Under the pieces are notes generated by a model, which saw only the letters and a program-made list of their open reading frames with translations, did no database searches and was not told the DNA's origin. A DNA stretch of 64,000 nt from Jacaranda mimosifolia (taxonomy: Eukaryota > Streptophyta > Magnoliopsida > Lamiales > Bignoniaceae): assembly GCA_018894105.1 (NCBI GenBank), contig CM032120.1, positions 31,456,710 through 31,520,709 of the forward strand, written 5' to 3'. Position numbers and translations under genes: made by a program. Every line of letters starts with the position of its first letter. Position 1 is the stretch's first letter. This document shows, piece after piece, positions 1 through 12,420 of the stretch.

Positions 1-76
1 TCAATTTAATATTTTGCGGCGGTTGAGACAAACCGTCGCAAAATATATGCCCCGATTAACCTATTTTCTTGTAGTG
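1..76. mobile_element. Right end of a CACTA (En/Spm) DNA transposon
   Basis: The segment ends at 64-76 with TTTTCTTGTAGTG, the reverse complement of the classic CACTACAAGAAAA terminus of plant CACTA elements. Just inside is a short hairpin-forming subterminal repeat around 12-45 (GCGGCGGTT ... AACCGTCGC), a pattern typical of CACTA subterminal regions. The rest of the element lies outside the window, so its length and autonomy are unknown. Confidence 0.75.
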
Positions 77-219
77 TATATATGTATGTATATATACTAT
101 ATATGTATATAAGTATGAATAAAAAATTATATTATATATATTTTTATAAATATTAAATATTATTTAATTTGGAATGAATAAATAGAAAAAAAATAGATAA
201 AAATAAAAGTAATTTAAAC

Positions 220-1141
220 TTTAGGGTAAAATCCACTTTACCCCTTATATTCAAACTTCGTCTCTCTTTACCCCCTATATTTTTAATTGCATCACTTTGC
301 CTCATTGTACTCTCAAATTTACTTTACTTACTTTAACACCATTAAAGCCTCTTCAATTTTTGTTAGCAAACCAAACAAAAAATGGTTAGATCACCATATT
401 TTATATTTATATATATCCTAAATACCTATACCTCAATATTGTATGGCAAATCTCTCCCAACTACTCTTCTCTTATATGAATACACAAATTTTATACAAAA
501 TAATATTAAAATTAAATTAAAAGATCCAAGTTGAATATTGAAAGATGAAACATGGACATCACTATTGACTGCACTACAAATATATCAAAAACTTGCATCA
601 TGCACTATTAGTACATCTATAGAATAAACAAAGATTTCCATTAAAGAAAACTCAATTAATAATATGCAGACCTCATTTTTTCCTCCATAGAATTGTTGTA
701 CTAACTCTATTTTATTACCTAATACATTCCTCTATGAAATCATCAAAAATGGAAAAAAAAAAAAACACTGCATTTAGCACCAAGTAGCAACAAAACTACG
801 TGTAAGTGAGATTTCATATGGGCATTTGATGTCGGTCTTTAAGAAACGTGTTTACATTATATATCTTTGGTGATTTTATATTTCTAAATCTTCAAATATA
901 ATTTTTTTTTAATGGAGAAGATGGGTTTTATTTGTTAAATGGACAATTAAAAATTGTGGGCAACTTCGTCTTTTAAAAAGAAAAAGTTAACTGTGTTAAG
1001 GAGATAAAGAGAATTTAACGGAATTGAATAATTTAAGTAAAATTAAGAGTACAGGGAGGCAAAGTAATGCAATTAAAAGTACAAAGGGGTAAAGTGAGAC
1101 GAAGTTTGAGTACAATGGGGTAAAATGAATTTTACCCTAAA
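220..1141. mobile_element. Non-autonomous element with long terminal inverted repeats
   Basis: The left end (220 to about 350, starting TTTAGGGTAAAATCCACTTT) and right end (about 1000 to 1141, ending ATTTTACCCTAAA) are imperfect inverted copies over roughly 130 bp. Both carry recurring 'tttacccc' and 'caaacttcgtctc' blocks. The 650-bp interior has no coding potential I can recognise. Long TIRs suggest a Mutator-like element, but no clean 9-bp target duplication is visible at the edges, so the superfamily is tentative. Confidence 0.65.
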
Positions 1142-1724
1142 TTTTATTGATAAATTTATATATATGTGAACAAGTATAAATAGAAAAAATAAGTACACAT
1201 GTATGAATAATTAGAAAGAAAAAGATAAAAAAAAAAAATTTAAAATTTTATAGATAAATTTATGTGTGTGTGTAAAATGAGAATATATGAAATAATGAGA
1301 AATGAGAAATAATGATAAATTTATATATATGTATAAAATAAGAAATATATGAAATATTGGAAGAAGAGAGAAATGAGAATAAAAAGAAAAGAAATGAATG
1401 AAAAAAAAAAGAAAAAGAATAAAATATGATAATAAAAAGTTATTTAAATTGAATTATAAATATGCAAAATGATTAAGGGTAAATTGATCTATTTATATTA
1501 AAATTATGTTAAATAGGCAATAAATGTGGAGGGGAGGCGGTGCGCGTGGTTTTATAAAACATAAGAAAGCTATTTTGTATATATTTTTTTTTTCACATGA
1601 GGGTTTGATGCCTATTTCACAAATCACAGGGGGCTAAATTGCAACTAGTCCAATAAAATTGTTACCACTTCAATGAAGCCCTTACTTTTCTTTTTTTTGC
1701 TAACGTAGTGTTTGGTTATATTGG
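1142..1724. other. AT-rich intergenic sequence
   Basis: Low-complexity AT-rich sequence with purine-rich runs near 1380-1420. The stretch at 1610-1660 reads like a decayed TIR of the 'gggggctaaattgcaac' type. No gene is supported. Confidence 0.6.
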
Positions 1725-2392
1725 GAAAATTGAATTTTTGGTCCCATTGGATAAGGAGGTTTGTACTTTTGGTACTTAGGTTAATACTTATAGGACCAAA
1801 ACTCTAAATTTTTTAACATATTTGGGACAGCACCTCAACTTCCGTTAGTGTTTGGGCAAAACTGTTGAATTAAAAAAAATCAATTACCCAACAACCCCAA
1901 AAATTTGATTTATTTAGAAACATTCCACAAAATTTGAAATGCCCAATCAACCTTCATTAAAAAAATTTAGAAAAATAATAAAAAAATTAAAAATATATAA
2001 CACAAAATCCTCATAAAAAATTAAAAATTTTATATATCAAATAAATATCATATAAACATATATATATATATGCAATATCAATATAAATATATATAAAATA
2101 AATATCACTTAAATATATGCATATATATATATATATAGCGCACCCCTCTCCTCTAACCCCCACACCGTTGGCCATGGCCAATGGCCGCCTGGAAAACAGC
2201 CAGCAGCCAACGGCCAGATCAGGTTGCGGCCTGCCATGGTCAGATCTAACCAATTGGCCTCTAGCTAATGGCCAGCCATGGCTTGGCCTGGGGGTTGGGG
2301 GGCGCGGGGGCTGGTTGGAAGAGACAAAGGTGGCGAGGAAGAAGGGAAGATGGGATGGGGAAGGAGCAAAAAAAATATATATATATATATAG
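1725..2392. mobile_element. Half of a GC-centred non-autonomous TIR element
   Basis: A TIR-like stretch (1725-1880, with phrases such as 'tttttggtcccattgg' and 'tataggaccaaaactc') runs through AT repeats into a GC-rich core (about 2140-2360) full of CCATGG and TGGCCA palindromes. The same layout in opposite order occurs at 29040-29650. The matching right arm is absent here, so this looks like a truncated copy. The overlapping ORFs are translations of this repeat and are not genes. Confidence 0.4.
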
Positions 2393-2805
2393 ATATAGAT
2401 GTATACATATTTTTACTTATTTATTTGTTGTTAATTAATAAATTTTAATCAAATTAGCCTAAATTGAATTTTTTTTACTTATGTTATTTATTTAAAATCA
2501 TTACTTTATTTTGTTCAAAATAATTAAAATATTTATTTATTTAAAATTATTAAAATTATATTGTTAGGATAAAAATTTAGATTTTATTTTTATTTAAATT
2601 ATTTATTTTGATTAATAAATAAATTTAATTTTTTTATTTATATATACACATATCAAGGTCTCACAGGGTTCAAACTCTTGATCTCACACATTATGTAAAT
2701 TATTAAATACATTGTTGTAGATTTTATTTTATTTTATTTTTAAATTATTTATTTTAATTAATAGATAGATTTAATTATATTTAACTATGTTAGTTTAATA
2801 CTATA
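2393..2805. other. AT-rich sequence flanking the solo LTR
   Basis: Mostly A/T runs. A tRNA-promoter-like phrase (GGTTCAAACTC) lies near 2668, but no convincing A box was found. No gene is supported. Confidence 0.5.
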
Positions 2806-4069
2806 TGTAACGCCCCCACTCAGGGCAACACCTAAGCTGAGGCGCCACTTAGTTCAATCTTAAGTTGAACCTACAAATCAATCGATAGTTCATAATCAAA
2901 CGTTTCAAACTTATTAGAAATAGTAGCGAATTGCAAATTTAACAAACCTATCATAAGACAATAAATTCAAACCTTACACAATCCTGCAACATACAACACA
3001 TGTACTAGATACATGCCACAAAATCTCAACACCAACTTATCAGAGCAGCGGAATTTCAAACTTAACAAACTCATCACTGACTAAGCAAATGCCATGATTC
3101 ACATTTTTTCATAACAAGATATTTACATTCTTTAAGTCAACCATATCAACATGATATATCACAGCGTCTTGAGTCCATGCTTAGCAATCAGAAAATTTCC
3201 ATATACACATTCAACATTTGACCGATTACAAAATATCCATACCCTGTCTGGAGTCTAATCCTTCACTTAATCTATGTCTGAGAGAATCAAAGTAAATGAG
3301 GGTAAGTCCAAAGGACATAGTGAGGGAGAAGAAAATGATAAGATGCGAAGGAAAACTATTGAGATACAATAATCAACAATAAAATTCGGTAATAAGCAAG
3401 ACTTTTCAATAGGAACAGAATTCGGTAATAAGCAAGAATTTTTAACATGATCAATAGAGTACATGACATACATGATATTGAACTTGACAGACTGTTGGTC
3501 ATTTCGACCTTATTACTCCTAAATCAAATTATAATTTGTAAGTACTGGGCATTGGTACAGCATAAACAAGATTTTCTTATCATTCCATTGCTCAAGCACT
3601 CAGCTCGGCGGGTAATAACTTGATCATATGGCATGGCCGGTTACATACTAGATCCCGTCACTCACAGTTTGCTACCTCCAGCTACCTATAAGTTAGGATC
3701 GTAGATAGATCCTAGTAGCCGTAAGACCTGTGTTCACCCGGCCGTCTTTCGGACCTAGCGCTTAGGCCCAAACCCCCCGGTGGCGTCCCTTTGGGTGAAA
3801 ACCGCCCATGGCATCCCATGAGTTGAAAACCGCCCATGGTGTCCCATGAGTTGAAAAGAAATAATGCCAACATATAAGAATTTAACCTTTCAAGCAATGA
3901 CATGAACATTTCATAATTGTACCAAATTTGCCATTTACAAGGTAAAACATATTCCAATAACGGCCAGCAAAGTCTATTCCAATAAACAAGGTACATGAAT
4001 AATTTAAGAAAACTTTTGACACAAATAGGTCTAGTACTGAAATCCAGATGTGCTACGGGGATGAACTCA

Positions 4070-4250
4070 AGATGAGCCCTCACTGGACATGCACTATCAA
4101 CTAGTGTGATTCTTTGCTCTGTAACAGACTTAACAGGAGCCTCCCACTGGACATGTTTTGTCAACTAGTGTGACTCTTTGCTCTATAACAGCTCAAGAGG
4201 AGCCTCCCACTGGACATGCACTATCAACTAGTATGTGTGGCCATTTGCTC
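4070..4250 (-). repeat. Direct repeats inside the outer LTR
   Basis: About two and a half copies of a roughly 70-bp unit, each containing CACTGGACATG, then CAACTAGTGTG and TTTGCTCT. Two copies of the same unit are present in the inner LTR at about 7605-7735, so the repeat predates both insertions. Confidence 0.7.
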
Positions 4251-5954
4251 TGCCTGGCACATATTTTACAGTACTGACCGAACAAGATATTTAAAAGGGT
4301 CAAGATTTTCAATGCTCAGTTGCCAATAGGGCAGAACAATTTAACAATTTTGCTAACAAGGTGATCGGCAATACACTTGAGCAATCAACTTCAAATAGAG
4401 TTTGTAAGTTCAGAGAAATTCACAGAGTTCGATTGAAAAACAATTATTTTCAACAAAGTACGGAAAGATACCAAACAGTTTCAAATTCAGAAGAACCTCA
4501 CAGGGTTTGCTAATCAAGCAATGTTAATCAAGATAATATCAGATCAGCAGAACCTAATGAGTTCAACATTAGATATGGAATAAGCGCATACAAGCAATAA
4601 CCAATTGGCAGATCCCTCACAGGGATAACAATAATTCACAGAATACGATAATCAAATTAATACCAACACTCACAGTAGGTTTATCAATAAAATCGATAGG
4701 TACAAGAGTGCCAGATTAGCAGATCCTCACCTTAAAAGTCTCAGAAAGCAACCACAATCGGCCGTCTACTGATCTGCGAGACCTACTCCTTCATCACCTA
4801 CCAAAGGAATAAGTTCACAATCAAATCTTCTGAATCTGAACCATTAATATAACGAATGTCATCATCAAACTTAAGGGTATTCCAACATAGTCCTAATGAT
4901 TCTTAGATATTTAAACAGTCCATGACCATGTTTCCCAATTGATTTAAAGTTTAGAACACATAACCGAAATCCAACATTGACTATGATTTTTGAATCATAT
5001 TCCTTAATGCACTTAAATGTCTTTATCATGTTCCTCAATTACTCTAACTGCTCAATCATAATTCTCATTTTCCATGTTACACTCAACTGTGCAAGGAAAT
5101 CACCTATCATAGTCCTTAACTCGATAAGCCGATAAACTGGTTGTTAACATCTCATTTAAAGCATCAACAACAATCTGATAATTTATCTGAGTTGATTAAA
5201 CTCAATACTATATTAATTATGAAATTAATCTATAACCTTAGACTAAATCATAGCTTAACAATCTTAATTCTAATCACAGTCAACTTCATCCAAAAATTTA
5301 AGTGCATTCAATAATTTAATCGAATCAAAATTTGATTCTTGAAATTTACCCAAATTAGGTTGGATCAAGACCCAAATTCAAGTTGAAAATAGGCCAGATG
5401 AGTTCGGGATCAAATTCTGCACAGACTACCTGAACAACGCCGCCACGCACTGCCGCCGGTGATGGAAGTCGTCACCACCAACAAGCACACCTCGTCGAGG
5501 CAATCACAACCCCCCAATCAATTTCTAGTTTGGACGTCCTTTGGTCGGCCAATTTGGCCTAAAACCGCCGCGGAGCGCTAACTCGCCACCACGGAAATTC
5601 TTCTGTAACACCCCTAAATTTCAGTATTTTGAACAAATAAGGATTTAGAAATCAAGATATCGATTGATTGGATTTTAAGGTTCGAAAAAATAAATAAAAA
5701 GGACTTGATTGCAAAAATTTTAGAAGTTATGGGCTGGGGGTCAATGTGAAAGAAATCAAAGTTTGAGGACTTGAAAATAAATTTGTTCGGACTTGATTGT
5801 CCAGAAATAGGGATTTTGGGGGTCAAAGTGCAAGAAATAGAAGTTGGATGACCCAATTGAAGGCCAAGGACTAAAATAAAGGCGGGGCGGAACTTTTTGG
5901 GGTGAAAATGAAGTCAGTCAGAACTTTTGGGGTTGAATTAAAAGGGCTGAAAAG

Positions 5955-5970
5955 TATATTTATATATATA
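5955..5970 (+). promoter_or_regulatory. TATA box in the inner LTR
   Basis: TATATTTATATATATA lies about 350 bp from the LTR start. Equivalent TATA-like boxes occur at similar positions in the three related LTRs of the window, which supports a role as the LTR promoter. Confidence 0.55.
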
Positions 5971-7604
5971 GGAATAAGGATGGAAGTTTGTCAAATTCTC
6001 AAAAATGGCCCAAAGCTACCACACTGCGAATCACTAGATATTGGCCGTGAAACCCGAAACCAAGGCCATGGTTAGCTTCCTCTAGCTGAGGCGAGCAAAA
6101 CCATACTAATGTTAACCCAAAACAACCGACGGAATCGCCAAAAAATCAAGCTCGACGGAGGTGACGATTTCTCCGCTTCTGGCGGCGGAACGAGGATGGG
6201 TTTTGGTCGCGGGGCTATGGGTAAACTCATGGTGGCATTGATTTGGAGTTTCAACCCGCGGTGGTGGCGGAATTGAAGGTGGTTGTCCGTGGTGGAGATA
6301 GGGTTTGGTCGCCGCTTTGAGCGGCCAATTGATAGGCCTACAGTGATTGAGATTCAAAATTAGTTGTGGCGTTGTGCTCCTGGCGTCAAGGCACGTCTTC
6401 TGGTTGTGGCAGTGCCCATCATCAGTAGCGGCGCGTGGAGGTCCGGCAGTGGCACGTGCAGCTGGTGGCGGCACATGACAGCGTCATTCAGGCAGTTTGT
6501 GCAGAATTTGATCCCAAACTTATCTGAACTAGTTTCGACATGAGATTAGGTCACAATTCAATCCAATTTGGGTAAATTTCAATAATCAAAGTTTGATTCG
6601 ATTAAATTATTGAATGTAATTAGATTTTTGGATGAAGTTAATTGCAATTAGAGTTAAGATTGTTAAACCATGATTTTGGCCTAAGGTTATAGATAAATCT
6701 TGTAAATCATATGGTATTGAATTTATTCGACCTAGATAAATTATTAGATTATCGTGGAGACTTTAAATGAGATGTTAACAACCAATTTATCGGATTGTCG
6801 AGTTAAGGACTATGATAAGTGATTATCTTGCACAGTTGAGTGTAACATGGAATTGAGAATTATGATTAAGAAATCATAATCAATATTGGATTTAAGTTAT
6901 GTACTTTAAATCAGTTAGGAAACAAGGTCATAGACTGTTTAAATATCTAAGAATTACCAGGACTATGTCAGAATACCCTTAAGTTTGATAATGACATTCG
7001 TTATATTAATGGTTCAGATTCAGAAGATTTGATTGTGAACTTATTCTTTTGGTGGGTGGCGAAGGAGTAGGTCCCACAGATCAGTAGACGGCCGATTGTG
7101 GTGGTTTTTTGAGACTTTTAAGGTGAGGATCTGCCAATCTGGCACTCTTGTACCTCTCGATTTTATTGATAAACCCTTGTGATGGTTGGTATCGACTTAA
7201 TTACCGTATTCTGTGAATTATTGTTACCCCTGTGAGGGATCTGCTAATTGGTTATCACTTGTATGAGCTTATTTTGTATCTGATGTTGAACCCATTAAGT
7301 TTTGTTGATTTGATATTTGTCTTGATTAGCATTGCTTGATTATTGAACCTTGTGCGGTTCTCCTGAATTTGAAACTATTTGGTATATTTCTGTACTTTCC
7401 TGAAAAGAACTGTTTTTCAGTTGAACTCTGTGAATTTTTATAAACTTGTAAACTCTATTTGAAGTTGATTGTTCAAGTGTATTGTTGATCGCCTTATTGG
7501 CAAAATTGTTAAGTAGTCCTGCCCTGTTGGCAATTGAACGTTGAAAATCTTGATCCTTTTAAATATCTTGTTTGGTAAGTACTGTAAGATATGTGCCGGG
7601 TAAA

Positions 7605-7735
7605 GCAAAGGGCCACACTAGTTGATAATGCATGTCCAGTGGGAGGCTCCTCTTGAGTCTGTTATAGAGCAAAGAGTCACACTAATTGACAGTGCATGTC
7701 CAGTAGGGGCTTCTCTTGATTCTATCCCCGTAGCA
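7605..7735 (+). repeat. Direct repeats inside the inner LTR
   Basis: Two copies of the unit containing GCATGTCCAGT and AGAGCAAAG, the counterpart of the repeat at 4070-4250. Copy number differs between the two LTRs. Confidence 0.6.
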
Positions 7736-9316
7736 CCTTTAGATTTTAGTGCTAGACCTATTCGTGTCAAAAGTTCTCTTAAATTGTTTATGTTCCTTGC
7801 TTATTGGAATAGGCCTTGTCGGCCATTATTGAAAAATATTTCACCTTGTAAATGGCAAATCTGGTAAAGTTCTGAAATGTTCATGTTATTGCTTGAAAGG
7901 TTAAATTCTTATATGTTGGCATTATATCTTTTCAACCCATGGGACACCATGGGCAGTTTTCAACTCATGGGACGCCATGGGCAGTTTTCACCCGGAGGGA
8001 CGCCACGGAGGGGTTTGGGCCTAGGGGCTAGGTCCGGAAGACGGCGGGGCAGAATGGACCGACTGACACAGGTCTTCCGACTAGTACCCACTTACGATCC
8101 TGACTTACAGCTAGTTGGAGGTAGCAAGCTGTGAGTGGCGGGATTCGGCATGTGACCAGCCATTCTATATCATCAAGTTATTACCCACCGAGCTGAGTGC
8201 TCGAGCAATGGAGAGATAAAGAAATCTTGTTTATGCTGTACCGATGCCAGGTACTTAAAAATTATAATTTGATTCAGGAGTAATAAGGTTGGAATAACCA
8301 ACAGTCCGTCGAGTTCAATATCATGTATGTCATGTACTCTATTGATCATGTTAAAAATTCTTGCATATTACCGAATTCTGTTCCGATTGAAAGGTCTTGC
8401 TTATTACCGAATTTTATTGTTGATTATTGTATCTCAATAGTTTCCCTTCGCATCTTATCATTTTCTTCTCCCTCACTAAGTCCTTTGGACTTACCCTCAT
8501 TTATTTTGATTCTCTCAGATAGGGATTAAGTGAAGGATTGAACTCCAGACAGGATATGAATATTTTGTAATTAGTCAGGTGTTGAATGTATATATGGAAA
8601 CTATCTAATTGCTAAGCATGGACTCAAGATGCTGTGATATATCATGTTGACATGGTCGACTTAAGGAATGTAAAATTTTGTTATGTAATAATGTGAATCA
8701 TGGCATTTGCTTAATCGGTTGACGAGTCTGTTAAGTTTGAAATCCCGCTGCTTCTGATAAGTTGAATTTGAGATTTTGTAGCATGTATTTAGTATATGTG
8801 TTGTATGTCACAGGATTATTTAAAGTTTGAATTTATTGTCTTATGAAAAGTTTGTTTTAGTTGAGGTCCACTGCTATTTTTGATAAGCTTGAAACGTTTG
8901 ATTATAGACTATTGATTGATTTATAGGTTCAATTTAAGATTGAACGGAGTAGCGCCTCAGCTTATGTGCTGCCCTGAGTGGGGGCGTTACATCCTCCGTC
9001 GTCTGTCGGTGAAACCTCAAATTGAGGGCACCAATGTGATGCCCATGAGCTCGCGACCAAAGCCCATCCAATTCCCATCCATTTCCGCCGCCGTACGCTG
9101 GAGAACGGCCAACCTCGCTGCGAGCTCGCCGTCGAGCTTCGTTTCTCGGCGATTTCACCGGTGGTTTGGATGAAGCTTGGTATAGTTTTGCTCCCTGAGC
9201 TAAGAGGAGCCTGAATATGGTCTTGGTTTTTCGTTTCGCGATTAGATTCCGGCGATTCGCCGGCGGGGGTGAATTTGGGCCTTTTTTGAGAATTTGGTAA
9301 ACTTTTGTCCTCAACT

Positions 9317-9330
9317 CTATATATATAAAC
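9317..9330 (-). promoter_or_regulatory. TATA box in the outer LTR
   Basis: On the minus strand, GTTTATATATATAG lies about 270 bp from the LTR start, matching the placement in the inner copy. Confidence 0.5.
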
Positions 9331-9598
9331 ATATTTTCTAGCCCTTTCAATTCAGCCCCAAGCTTTATGGCCGACTTCAATTTCACCCCAGAATTCTTTG
9401 ACCGCCTTGATTTTAGTCCCTGGCCTTCATTTGAGTCCTCCAACTTCTAACTTGTCCACATAATCCCCTAAACTTTTGAATTTTTGCAATCAAGTCCTTT
9501 TTATTTGTTTTTCGAGCCTTAAAGTCTGATCAATTATCATCTTAATTTCTAAATCCTTATTTTTTCAAAATACCAAATTTTACGGGTGTTACACTATA

Positions 9599-11092
9599 AA
9601 ATATGTAATTCTCAATTATTAAATTATGTTATCTAAGATAATAGATTTTTTATTTTTATTTTTAATTTTATAATTTTAATTAATAAATAAATTCAACTCA
9701 ATCTAATTAAATTATTTTAGATTATATTTATAATTTTAATATTATTGAGTATTTAATTTTAAATTATAAAAATATATTAATTAAGAGATGGAATTAATTT
9801 CTTACTTTTCTTTTTGGTTCTTTTACTTATTTATTTAATTAATAAATAAATTTAACTAAATCATATTAAATTACTTTAGATATGATAATGGTTTTAAAAA
9901 CAAAATATATTCAACTTAATCTAATTAAATTATTTTAGATATGATTTTTTTTAATATTATTGAGATGTAATTTAAAAACAAAATCATATTAATTAAGAGA
10001 TGGATTTGAATTTTATTTTTATTTTATAGTTAATAAATATGTTTAATTAAATTTGATTAAATTACTTTAGATATGTAGATTATTTTAAATTTTTATTTTT
10101 TTAATTCAACTTCAATTAAAAAATTATTTAATATATAAAAAAATTATTTATAAAATTATTTAAATTTATTCTGAGTAATTTAAATAATATTAAAGTTCAA
10201 TTCCCATGTTAAAGTTACAAGTAAGTCTAGGGATATTTTTTTCTGAAAAATAATCAAAACAACTTTTGAAGGATATTTTTAAATTTTAATATAAATTTTC
10301 AAAGAACATCTACAAATTTGTCAAGGATGCTGACAATTCTTAAAAAATTTAATTAAATATATGGGAATAAAAAACAATTTTATTAAATTTATAACTATAT
10401 TACTAAGTTTATATTACAATGTCATGAGTATTTCAAAATAATTTCAAAATTTCCAGCTATATTAAAGTTATACAAGTTGATCAATTTCAAAAAAAATTGC
10501 GTTAATTAAGTGTAGAAAGTTTTCAATAAATGCATGTTCAAATTGTCCATATCAATATATTATTAGTACATAATATTTTAATTTTTAAAATGGAATTAAT
10601 TACACATAAAGACTAAAGTTTTTAGAATTTATAAACAATTTTTCTAAAATCTTTTTGTTCAAAAATAATGTCCTAATAAATAATAACAAAGAATAGAATT
10701 AAATTTTTAACCCCCATAATAATGCGTCATAATTCATCTTATAATATAAGATAAAACAAATTTTTTTTGTATATAATATTTATACACAAAATGGAGGGAG
10801 GAGCTAAAATTTGAAGGGAATAAAAAAATAATAGGGGAATTCATTTTTGGAGGGAAACTTATTTTTTGAAGGAAATAGAATATGTAGACCAACTAATTTT
10901 TAAGAACAACTTGTTCAAGTCCATGAAAGTTAATAATCATTACATTTAATAATATACTCTAAGTTGATACTTTCTTTACATTATATTAGACCACGAAAGT
11001 TATCTTCAATTTAGCAATTTATATAGTAAAACATACACACAATTAACATATATACATATATATATCTATAAGTTATAAAGATCTTTAACTGA
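9599..11092. other. AT-rich intergenic sequence with degenerate repeats
   Basis: Very AT-rich. A loosely repeated phrase (AATAAATAAATTCAACT, then TTAAATTATTTTAGAT) recurs about four times between 9680 and 10080. No gene is supported. Confidence 0.55.
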
Positions 11093-11754
11093 TGTGGCAC
11101 CCCCACTGGGGATAGCACCAAAGTTGGGTGCCACTCCAGTTCAGACTTAAATCTTAATCCATAAATAAGCAATATAGTCAATATCCCATCAGAAAATTTT
11201 TCAAAACTTATCAGAGTCATACAGCGGCGGATTTCAAACTTAAACAACTTCATCAAAATACTAGTATGTACCATCGAAGGTCCCATAAGATCCAACATAA
11301 TATTTACATGCCTTGAGTCATAATTCCATTTTACATATCACAACATTTCTAAGATAAGGCTAAGTATTCAAGGGAACTTATATACATATACACATCCATT
11401 TTATTGCAAAATTTCATTCACCGATCCAAGACTGAAATTCAAGTCCATTACCTGATCCTGTCTAAGAAAATCAAAGATAAATTGGGGGGTATGTCTAAAG
11501 GACTTAGTGAGGGATAATTCTAATCACATGCAGTGGGAATCTATCGAGGACGAATCAACTCAACAGATCATAGTTTAACAGTTCAAATAGAAACATATCA
11601 GGATATCGTCAAATGGTCAAGAAACGGTCAGACAGTCCATAAATAGTCTATCGGTTAGGATACAGTCGAACGATTCGGATACGATCAAACATCATATCAA
11701 TCTTATATCAATCAGACCGAACTAAACATACCCAATCAAACCGAACTAAGCTTA

Positions 11755-12420
11755 GGCATGTCAACCTGGTACAGAACTTACCCAAGTATATCGACTTGGT
11801 ACAAAACTTACCTACGCATATCAGATCAAACTTATACAAATCAAATCAAACTTACCCAGGCATAACCACCTGGTAGAAAATTGACCAATCAAACCGAACT
11901 TACCCAGGTATAACCACCTGGTACAAAACTTGCCAATCAAACTGAACTTACCCAGGCATAACAACCTGGTACAGAACTTACCAATCAAACTAAACTTACC
12001 CAGGATAACAATCTGGTGCAGAACTTACCAATTAAACTAAACTTACCTAAGCATAAAAACCTGGTATAGAACTTACCTGAGCATAACATCCTGGTATAAA
12101 CTTACCCGAGCATGACAATCTAGTACAAAACTTACCCAAGCATAGCTTGGTACAAAACTTACCCAGGCATATCAGCTTGGTACATAACGTATTACTAATA
12201 GAACAAATCAATGACATATCAATCAAACTAACTTACCTAAACACGATAACTTGGTACAAAACTTACCCAAGCACAGCTTGATACATAACTGACCCAGGCA
12301 TATCTACTTGGTACATAACTTATTACTGACAGAACAAACCCATGACATATCAATCGAACTAACTTACTCAAGCGTAACAGCTTGGTACCCAACAAATTAC
12401 TGATAGAACAAATCCATAAT
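11755..12420. repeat. Minisatellite with a small dyad in each unit
   Basis: Roughly fifteen degenerate units contain ACTTACCCAGGCATAAC followed by ACCTGGTACA. Unit length varies between about 28 and 55 bp. Many units pair CCAGG with CCTGG about 8 bp apart, so each unit could form a small hairpin. The array lies within the solo LTR and is absent from the other LTR copies here. Confidence 0.75.

Larger units (their letters stand above)
5604..8991 (+). mobile_element. Solo LTR (inner), inserted in the outer LTR in opposite orientation
   Basis: This starts TGTAACACCCCTAAATTTC and ends GAGTGGGGGCGTTACA, 3388 bp long. It is a diverged reverse-oriented copy of the outer LTR. The flanks TCTTC (5599-5603) and TCCTC (8992-8996) match at 4 of 5 bases. 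Removing one flank copy and the insert rejoins the outer LTR into sequence that matches the related LTR at 62460-62500, which confirms the insertion point. A TATA box is at 5955-5970. No coding interior is present. Confidence 0.85.
2806..9593 (-). mobile_element. Solo LTR (outer), interrupted by a second solo LTR
   Basis: Read on the minus strand, this starts TGTAACACCCGTAAAATTTG at 9593 and ends GGGGGCGTTACA at 2806. It is flanked by a perfect 5-bp duplication CTATA (2801-2805 and 9594-9598). It has TG...CA ends, a 5-bp duplication and no gag-pol interior, which identify a solo LTR. It is about 3.4 kb once the inner insertion (5604-8991) is removed. A TATA box lies at 9317-9330. Ends of the TGTAAC(A/G)CCCC type are common in plant Ty3/gypsy LTRs, so gypsy origin is inferred and not proven. 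ORFs inside it recur in the inner copy and reflect shared LTR sequence, not genes. Confidence 0.85.

Noticed and set aside
566..585. GCACTACAAATAT as a CACTA terminus
   Set aside because: Match limited to CACTACAA, with no subterminal repeats, and it lies inside the TIR element at 220-1141.
2650..2700. tRNA-like phrase GGTTCAAACTC as a SINE
   Set aside because: Only a box-B-like match. No box A, tail or target duplication could be found.
3712..4164. 150-codon minus-strand ORF, with a related ORF pair at 7622-8134
   Set aside because: Both lie at corresponding places in two copies of the same LTR. The similarity is due to LTR duplication, the frame is broken differently in each, and no domain is seen.
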